This document shows, piece after piece, positions 7,276-10,977 of a stretch of 10,977 bases of DNA. A program made the translations under genes and the position numbers. Below the pieces are notes generated by a model. That model was not told the DNA's origin. It searched no databases and saw only the letters and a list, made by a program, of their open reading frames with translations. The first letter of the stretch is position 1. Every line of letters begins with the position of its first letter. The stretch is from Anaerolineae bacterium (GTDB lineage Bacteria; Chloroflexota; Anaerolineae; Aggregatilineales; Aggregatilineaceae), in the NCBI GenBank assembly GCA_027494015.1, contig JAOSJP010000015.1, positions 1 through 10,977 of the forward strand, in the 5' to 3' direction.

Positions 7276-8260
7276 CTAGCCCCGCGCCAGCGCGCGGATC
7301 ACCGCCCAGTAGGTGCTGATGCGCGCGCGGCGCAGCGCCCGCTTGTGGCCGAGCGCGGCCTTGGCGCCTTCGAGCACCATCTGCAGCCCGTAGCTTACCA
7401 GCAGAAACAGGCGCAGTGCAAGGGCCAGCGCGCGCCCGTGATAGGCGCCGAAAGTAGCGCAGCTTGCTCTGCTGAAAGTGAACGTGCTTGCGCGTCTCCA
7501 CCTGGGCGGTGCTCTGGCCGCCGTAGTGCGTGATGCGTGCGGTGCCCACATAGGCAACGCGCCAGCCGGCTCCTTTGGCGCGGCGACACCAGTCCAGTTC
7601 CTCGGAGAACATGACGTAGCCTTCGTCCAGCCCGCCGATCTGCTGGTAGACTTCGCGGCGGGCGATCAGCGCGCAGCCCTGCACCCAGTCCACCTCGAAG
7701 GTGCCATCGTCGGGCAGGTCGGCTGCGTAGAAATGGTCGAGCAGGCGGCGCGGCGCATATCCTTGCAGCCAGGTGCTCTCGAAGAAGGCGGTCAGCGGGG
7801 TGGGGAAGCGGCGGCGCGTGGACTGGGTGGTGCCGTCGGGGTTGAGCACGCGCGGCCCGGCGATACCCACCTGGGGGTGCGCGTCCAGGTAGGCTGCCAG
7901 CGCGGGCAGCGCGTCGTCGTGGACGACCGTGTCGGGGTTCAGCAGCAGCAGATGACGCCCGCGCGCGCCAGCCAGGGCCAGGTTGTTGCCGCGCGTGAAG
8001 CCGACGTTCTCGCCCTGGGCGAGCAGATGCACCCAGGGGAATCGCTGCGCGACCAGCGCGGGCGTGCCGTCCGTGCTGGCCGAGTCCACGACGATGACCT
8101 CGACACGCGGCCCGCCATTGTCGAGCGCGTCGCCGGAGGGGGTGACGCGCGTCACAGGGCTGGCGGCGATGCTCTCCAGGCAGGCGGCGAGCAGGTCGCG
8201 CACGTTCCACGAGACGATGAGGATGGAGAGGTCTATGGCGGCGGGCGGGTGCTCGGTCAA
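7276..8260 (-). CDS. GT2-family glycosyltransferase (rhamnosyltransferase/WbbL-like), one apparent frameshift
   Basis: An inverting GT-A enzyme that would transfer a nucleotide-activated sugar on the cytosolic side of the membrane. Motifs: LSILIVSWNVRDLLAACLES (11-30), VIVVDSASTDGT (55-66), GENVGFTRGNNLAL (83-96), LLLLNPDTVV (104-113, metal/donor site), DWVQGCALIARREV (191-204) and FSEELDWCRRAKGAGWRVAYV (218-238, catalytic acidic region). After HFQQSKLRYFRR (residue 272) the frame breaks: one excess base near 7444 must be skipped to continue with YHGRALALALRLFLLVSYGL and the expected amphipathic tail, ending at TAG 7276-7278 for 327 aa. Without the correction the frame runs through the GT4 gene to about 6650, giving nonsense. 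Start is TTG at 8260, overlapping the upstream stop as TTGA, with GAGGA nine nt upstream. WbbL-like naming rests on motif resemblance only. Confidence 0.8.
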
Positions 8261-8778
8261 GGATCCGTGTCCTCAGGGATCGGCTCGATGCTCAGCAGGG
8301 CGCGCGCCGGCCCGTAGTACGCGCGGTAGCGGCCAGGATAGGCCGCGCTCAGCCGCTTCCAGCGCCGGTAGGAGACGCGCAGCACCACACCGTTGACGGC
8401 AATCGTCGGGTGCGCCGGATCGCCGGCGCGGCGCAGCGGCCCCGCTGCGATGCGGACGGTGGGGCGCGCCACGTCGCGCGCTGCGGCCAGCCACAGGACG
8501 CCCAGCACCAGCCACAGCGCGCAGACGCCGATCCACAGGGCGCGCTGCCATGCGGCCTCCGCCAGAGGCGCGACCGCCGCGATCAGCATCGCGCCGCCCA
8601 GCAGCATGACCGCGCCGCGCACGAGATGCCCGATGCTGCGGTAGCGCAAGTCCTGGCGCTGGCCGTCGCTGAGCAGGCTGGCGCGGTTGGCGATCAGCGC
8701 GTCCGGCGCAAAGCCGAACATCCCGGCGAGTTCTTCCGCGCTGAGGGGGTGTCCTTCTGGGCGCGGCTGCTCCGCCAT
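8257..8778 (-). CDS. Small two-helix membrane protein of unknown function, coupled to the GT2 gene
   Basis: I do not recognise a named family. The 173-aa product has a polar N-terminus with LSAEELAGMFGF and LIANRASLLSDGQRQDL (about 28-44); a similar 'ANRxGxLSxxQRxxL' phrase occurs before the helices of assorted bacterial membrane proteins. Two hydrophobic segments follow (about 51-70 and 80-100). A C-terminal soluble domain contains TIAVNGVVLRVSYRRW and PGRYRAYYGPARALLSIEPI, which reads like a small beta domain. ATG at 8778 is preferred over ATG at 8808, because the -10-like TACAAT covers the 8808 codon and AGAGG lies about nine nt before 8778. The stop TGA overlaps the TTG start of the GT2 gene by 4 nt, so translation is likely coupled. 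A membrane anchor or partner for the transferase is possible but speculative. Confidence 0.7.
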   Translation of the reverse strand: MAEQPRPEGHPLSAEELAGMFGFAPDALIANRASLLSDGQRQDLRYRSIGHLVRGAVMLLGGAMLIAAVAPLAEAAWQRALWIGVCALWLVLGVLWLAAARDVARPTVRIAAGPLRRAGDPAHPTIAVNGVVLRVSYRRWKRLSAAYPGRYRAYYGPARALLSIEPIPEDTDP

Positions 8779-8806
8779 GTCTGTGCTGCCTCTGCGCACC
8801 CCCGCC

Positions 8807-8812
8807 ATTGTA
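8807..8812 (-). promoter_or_regulatory. -10-like box (TACAAT) before the small membrane protein gene
   Basis: TACAAT on the minus strand, 5 of 6 to consensus, sits about 29 nt upstream of ATG 8778. The hexamer 17 bp upstream (TGCGTC) is a poor -35. If real it would start the 8778-6070 transcription unit and argues for the shorter protein start. Confidence 0.3.
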
Positions 8813-8897
8813 CCAGGATTCTGCGGCCTGACGCAGGGCGGCTGCTTCTGGGGGCGAGCAAGGTCGTCAGCGACTTGCTTGACACGCAGGGGCACTG

Positions 8898-8989
8898 ACC
8901 TCACCCCCAGTCTCGCCGCGCTCGGCTTGCCCTCTCTCCGTAGCGGAGAAGGGGCGGCGAGGCGCGTCAGCGCCGAGGGGGGGTGAGGT
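8898..8989. repeat. Interspersed palindromic repeat, copy 2
   Basis: A 92-bp copy of the element at 5733-5825, in the same orientation, with the same perfect 11-bp inverted ends (8898-8908 and 8979-8989). The inner stem CCCTCTCTCCG / CGGAGAAGGGG is less perfect than in copy 1. By contrast the right-hand hairpin GGCGC-GTCA-GCGCC is better (5 bp with a tetraloop). The element begins 15 nt downstream of the stop of the DinB-like gene, so in that transcript it would form a strong 3' hairpin. No flanking direct repeats are visible. Confidence 0.8.
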
Positions 8990-9003
8990 TCTCCAACGGC
9001 CCC

Positions 9004-9885
9004 TCAGCCCACTGGCGCGGCGGCCTGCCGCGCGCCGGCGATCTGGGCGTAGTGCGAGCGTTCGTGCCGGGCGAAATAAGTGGCCTGTTGGAGAAGCGTC
9101 ACCTGTCCCCATTCCTCGTGGAAGCCGCTGCGCCACCAATCGCCCGCCGCCATGCCTCGCAGCCGGGACAGCGTTTCCTGGCGCAGCGCGAGGAGGCGGC
9201 CAAAAATCTCCTGCGCGCTCAGCTCGCCTTCTCCGGTCACTGTCCAGGATGCCATCCCTGAGAGCAGGGGGTTGTCCTCCGTCAACAGCCTGTGCACCCG
9301 CCCTGCAAAGAGCTGCTCCGCGACCAGCAGATGCCACAGCGTCTCGCGGATGGACCATTCGCCTGGCTCTGGGGGATGGTTGAGCTGCGCCTCACTCAGC
9401 CCGTCCACAAAGACGCTCAAGGCCGCCGGGCCAGACTCCAGCGCGGCCAACACCTCGGCGGGCGACAGCGGATCGAAAAACCAGATCGGCGTCACCTGGC
9501 GCAAGGTCAGCGCGTCCGCGCCGCAAGCCGGGCACGCTCCCTCAGCGCCCAGCCGGATCGCGCCGCAGCCACGGCAGACCGCCACCGCGGGGACCTCCTG
9601 CCAGCTAATCGTGCGATTCTCGCGGACGCCGCTGGCGCTGGCGCGCATGGCGGCGATCTCCGCCGGATCGCGGCCAGCAGCGTGCAGCGCGGCGATCACC
9701 GCGTCCATTTCGTCAAGGAGGCCGCTCGGCTGGGCGGGCAGGGGCATGGCGTTGGTGGCGCGAATCTCGTGGGAGAAGGCCGCCGCCCAGAACAATTTGG
9801 CGGCGTTGTAGAAACCGCCTTTCTCAAGCTCGCGGGCCACGCGGATTGAACGGAGCAGCAGGTCATAATCGGCGATGGGTGTCAT
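9004..9885 (-). CDS. DinB-like four-helix protein fused to a CxxC...CxxC zinc ribbon
   Basis: A 293-aa soluble protein in three parts. Residues about 1-95 are helical (RSIRVARELEKGGFYNAAKLFWAAA) and unassigned. A short zinc ribbon follows with C104-x2-C107 and C118-x2-C121 (VCRGCG, CPACG). From about residue 142 onward comes a DinB/YfiT-like bundle: EPGEWSIRETLWHLLVAEQ supplies H185, and FARHERSHYAQI supplies H274 and H278, matching the three-His metal site of DinB-superfamily proteins. DinB-superfamily proteins bind divalent metal, and some are thiol-dependent transferases; the reaction here is unknown. Most DinB proteins are about 150-170 aa, so the N-terminal extension is notable. ATG at 9885 is chosen over TTG at 9900 because GGAGG lies five nt before 9885 and would be inside the longer version. 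It is probably monocistronic: the palindromic repeat follows and a divergent spacer precedes it. Confidence 0.85.
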   Translation of the reverse strand: MTPIADYDLLLRSIRVARELEKGGFYNAAKLFWAAAFSHEIRATNAMPLPAQPSGLLDEMDAVIAALHAAGRDPAEIAAMRASASGVRENRTISWQEVPAVAVCRGCGAIRLGAEGACPACGADALTLRQVTPIWFFDPLSPAEVLAALESGPAALSVFVDGLSEAQLNHPPEPGEWSIRETLWHLLVAEQLFAGRVHRLLTEDNPLLSGMASWTVTGEGELSAQEIFGRLLALRQETLSRLRGMAAGDWWRSGFHEEWGQVTLLQQATYFARHERSHYAQIAGARQAAAPVG

Positions 9886-9890
9886 GGCAG

Positions 9891-9895
9891 CCTCC
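9891..9895 (-). promoter_or_regulatory. Ribosome binding site of the DinB-like gene
   Basis: GGAGG on the minus strand, five nt before ATG 9885. It decides the start against TTG 9900. Confidence 0.7.
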
Positions 9896-9925
9896 GGCAA
9901 AAAGCCTAATCGTCAGATGCAGTTC

Positions 9926-9931
9926 ATTATA
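9926..9931 (-). promoter_or_regulatory. -10-like box (TATAAT) of the DinB-like gene
   Basis: Perfect TATAAT about 41 nt upstream of the ATG at 9885, on the coding strand of that gene. The hexamer 17 bp upstream, TTCTGT, matches TTGACA in only two positions, so the promoter is plausible but unproven. Confidence 0.4.
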
Positions 9932-9995
9932 CTGAGATCGCACCCAAAACAGAACAGTCTGAATCACGACTTACGTCAACTGGTATTTCCTGTTT

Positions 9996-10030
9996 TCTAT
10001 GGGAATGAGATTCCCAGACGGCTCCATAGA
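9996..10030. promoter_or_regulatory. Overlapping inverted repeats, possible operator or alternative hairpins
   Basis: TGGGAAT-GAG-ATTCCCA (10000-10016) is a perfect 7-bp inverted repeat with a 3-nt centre. A second, larger one, TCTATGG (9996-10002) with CCATAGA (10024-10030), overlaps its left arm, so the two structures exclude each other. The position mid-way between divergent genes suits a repressor site. A short palindrome can arise by chance. Confidence 0.35.
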
Positions 10031-10057
10031 CACGCCCGGAGAGGCCGCAGGATGGGC

Positions 10058-10075
10058 ATTTTACCAGAATTTTAC
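10058..10075. repeat. 7-bp direct repeat with 11-bp period
   Basis: ATTTTAC occurs at 10058-10064 and again at 10069-10075, 11 bp apart, about one helical turn. Tandem half-sites with this spacing are typical of OmpR/PhoB-type response regulators, but no such regulator is in the window and two copies are few. Confidence 0.35.
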
Positions 10076-10174
10076 AACCTGAACGCAGTCCGGTCATGAA
10101 TGGATAACAACTGAGCCTGATAATGGGGACACAGGTATGGAGTTTCCTGTGCATTGTCTGTTGAGGAGATCACT

Positions 10175-10181
10175 GGAGGTG
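10175..10181 (+). promoter_or_regulatory. Ribosome binding site of the secreted-protein gene
   Basis: GGAGGTG seven nt upstream of ATG 10189. It is a near-perfect anti-16S match and fixes the start of the plus-strand gene. Confidence 0.75.
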
Positions 10182-10188
10182 ACACCTA

Positions 10189-10977
10189 ATGACTACATGG
10201 AGCAAGCGAGCGATAAGCGTGAGTCTGGCGCTGGTGATCGCGTTGGGGGCGGTGGGAGCCGCCGCTGCTCAGGGGCCGGCGCAGCCGGATTATCCCCGCG
10301 TCTACCGCGTCCGTTTTGTGGATACGCTGGTGCAGACCATCAAGGAAGTGACCGGATTGGCATGGAGCGATCTGCAGCCAGAACTGCGCGCCGGCCAGAC
10401 GCTGACAGAAGTCCTTGAGGCGCAGGGCGCCGATCCACAGGCAGCGCGCGACGCGGTGAAGGCCGCTGTCACTGCCGAGATCGAAGAGGCGCTCGCTGAG
10501 GGGGCGCTAACGCAGACGCGGGCTGATGCGCTGCTCGAACAGCTTGACACGGCGCTGGAGCGCGCGTTCACCAGCACTTACCCGCTATGGCCGGACGCAC
10601 TGCGCGACCGTCTGCACGACCGTCTGCACGAGCGTTGGCAGGAGACCCTGGAAACGACGCTGATCGGCGTGATCGCGGAGATGGCGGGCGTCGAGGCGGG
10701 CGATTTGCTGCGCGAGGCGCTGTTGCCCCCGACGCTGGGCGAGATCGCGGAGGGGTACGGGCTGGATGTGGAGAGCGTCAGCGCCGAGGCTGAGGCGCGC
10801 ATCACCGAAGCGATCAACGAGCGCGTCGCCGACGGCACGCTGACCCAGGAGCAGGCCGATGAACTGCTGGCGGCGCTTCCCGACTGGCTGGCGAATCGCT
10901 TCGAGTCGCCGTTCTGGTTCGCCCGGCCAGGGATGCGCTCCGGGATGGCACCGCGCCATGCTGACGGCTTCCATCAC
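10189..10977 (+). CDS. Secreted alpha-helical two-repeat protein, 3' end beyond the window
   Basis: The frame is open from ATG 10189 to the window end, 263 codons with no stop, so the gene is 3'-partial. Residues 1-27 form a Sec signal peptide: TWSKR, a hydrophobic core SLALVIALGAVG, and AAAA before Q28. The mature part has two related helical units: about 55-120 (TGLAWSDLQPELRAGQTL ... GALTQTRADALLEQLD) and about 166-231 (AGVEAGDLLREALLPPTL ... GTLTQEQADELLAAL). Each has the pattern DL-x(n)-TLxE-x(n)-G-x(n)-G-x-LTQxxADxLL. Secreted Chloroflexota and Actinobacteria proteins with such repeats are known but have no assigned function. The tail ARPGMRSGMAPRHADGFHH suggests the Gly/His/Arg-rich end often seen in them. 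It is divergent from the DinB-like gene and has a strong ribosome site. Function unknown; an extracellular structural or metal-binding role is a guess. Confidence 0.85.
   Translation, partial: MTTWSKRAISVSLALVIALGAVGAAAAQGPAQPDYPRVYRVRFVDTLVQTIKEVTGLAWSDLQPELRAGQTLTEVLEAQGADPQAARDAVKAAVTAEIEEALAEGALTQTRADALLEQLDTALERAFTSTYPLWPDALRDRLHDRLHERWQETLETTLIGVIAEMAGVEAGDLLREALLPPTLGEIAEGYGLDVESVSAEAEARITEAINERVADGTLTQEQADELLAALPDWLANRFESPFWFARPGMRSGMAPRHADGFHH
10606..10629 (+). repeat. Perfect 12-bp tandem duplication inside the secreted-protein gene
   Basis: GACCGTCTGCAC occurs twice head to tail (10606-10617, 10618-10629), encoding DRLHDRLH in the linker between the two helical units. The duplication is in frame and looks recent, since the copies are identical at third positions. 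Confidence 0.85.

Larger units (their letters stand above)
9886..10188. other. Divergent intergenic region, AT-richer than its surroundings
   Basis: About 300 bp between the minus-strand DinB-like gene and the plus-strand secreted-protein gene. It is visibly richer in A and T than the flanking genes and has no credible ORF; a short minus-strand frame at 9927-10154 lacks a ribosome site and any recognisable sequence. It contains a minus-strand TATAAT (9926-9931), nested inverted repeats (9996-10030), a 7-bp direct repeat with 11-bp period (10058-10075), and a weak plus-strand GATAAT (10119-10124) without a -35. It probably holds the promoters of both genes. Confidence 0.6.

Noticed and set aside
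6650..7443. Continuation of the GT2 frame for a further 260 codons
   Set aside because: It exists only because of the frameshift near 7444. Its sequence is nonsense and it overlaps the well-supported GT4 gene in the same strand.
5733..8989. CRISPR array or integrated mobile element spanning the two repeats
   Set aside because: Only two copies 3 kb apart with ordinary glycosyltransferase genes between them. No short regular spacers, no cas genes, no transposase.
9927..10154. Minus-strand 75-codon frame in the divergent spacer (MHRKLHTCVPIIRL...)
   Set aside because: No ribosome site and no family resemblance. It covers the inverted and direct repeats and the likely promoters.
10585..10977. 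Minus-strand open frame reaching the right edge
   Set aside because: Antisense to the secreted repeat protein, which has a signal peptide, a strong ribosome site and internal repeats.
1..10977. tRNA, rRNA or riboswitch
   Set aside because: No cloverleaf, CCA-type acceptor context or known riboswitch core was recognised by eye on either strand.

Overview
The window is high-GC and densely coding. It reads like a stretch of a Chloroflexota (Anaerolineae-like) chromosome or metagenomic contig. This placement is an inference from three things: large multi-pass sugar transferases ending in 'HWEA...DYxxF...PPGxY' beta-sandwich modules, many TTG/GTG-type starts with short overlaps, and intergenic palindromes of the CCTCACCCCC type. 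No rRNA or marker gene is present, so the phylum call is moderate and nothing finer is justified.

Layout. Positions 1-9885 are almost entirely minus-strand genes. Reading in the direction of transcription (right to left): a zinc-ribbon/DinB-like protein (9885-9004); a 92-bp palindromic repeat; a small two-helix membrane protein (8778-8257) overlapping by 4 nt a GT2 glycosyltransferase (8260-7276, one apparent frameshift); a GT4 glycosyltransferase (7230-6070); a 467-bp non-coding spacer with two palindromic elements; then two large GT-C membrane glycosyltransferases overlapping by 4 nt (5602-3302 and 3305-1104); and finally a 5'-truncated, multiply frameshifted YfhO-type membrane protein running off the left edge (1005-1). 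At the right, a visibly AT-richer divergent spacer (9886-10188) separates the DinB-like gene from a plus-strand gene for a secreted two-repeat protein (10189 onward) that runs off the right edge.

How it fits together. Two cytosolic transferases (GT2, GT4) and two to three polyprenyl-phosphate-sugar-type membrane transferases (GT-C/YfhO) form a surface-glycan or protein-glycosylation neighbourhood. They probably make up two transcription units, 8778-6070 and 5602-1104. The DinB-like protein and the secreted repeat protein are flanking genes with no visible link to glycans.

I do not see a convincing new defence, mobile or RNA system. The most unusual items are the paired palindromic repeats, the zinc-ribbon-DinB fusion, the clustering of single-base excess frameshifts in otherwise intact genes, and the small symmetric and direct repeats in the divergent spacer.
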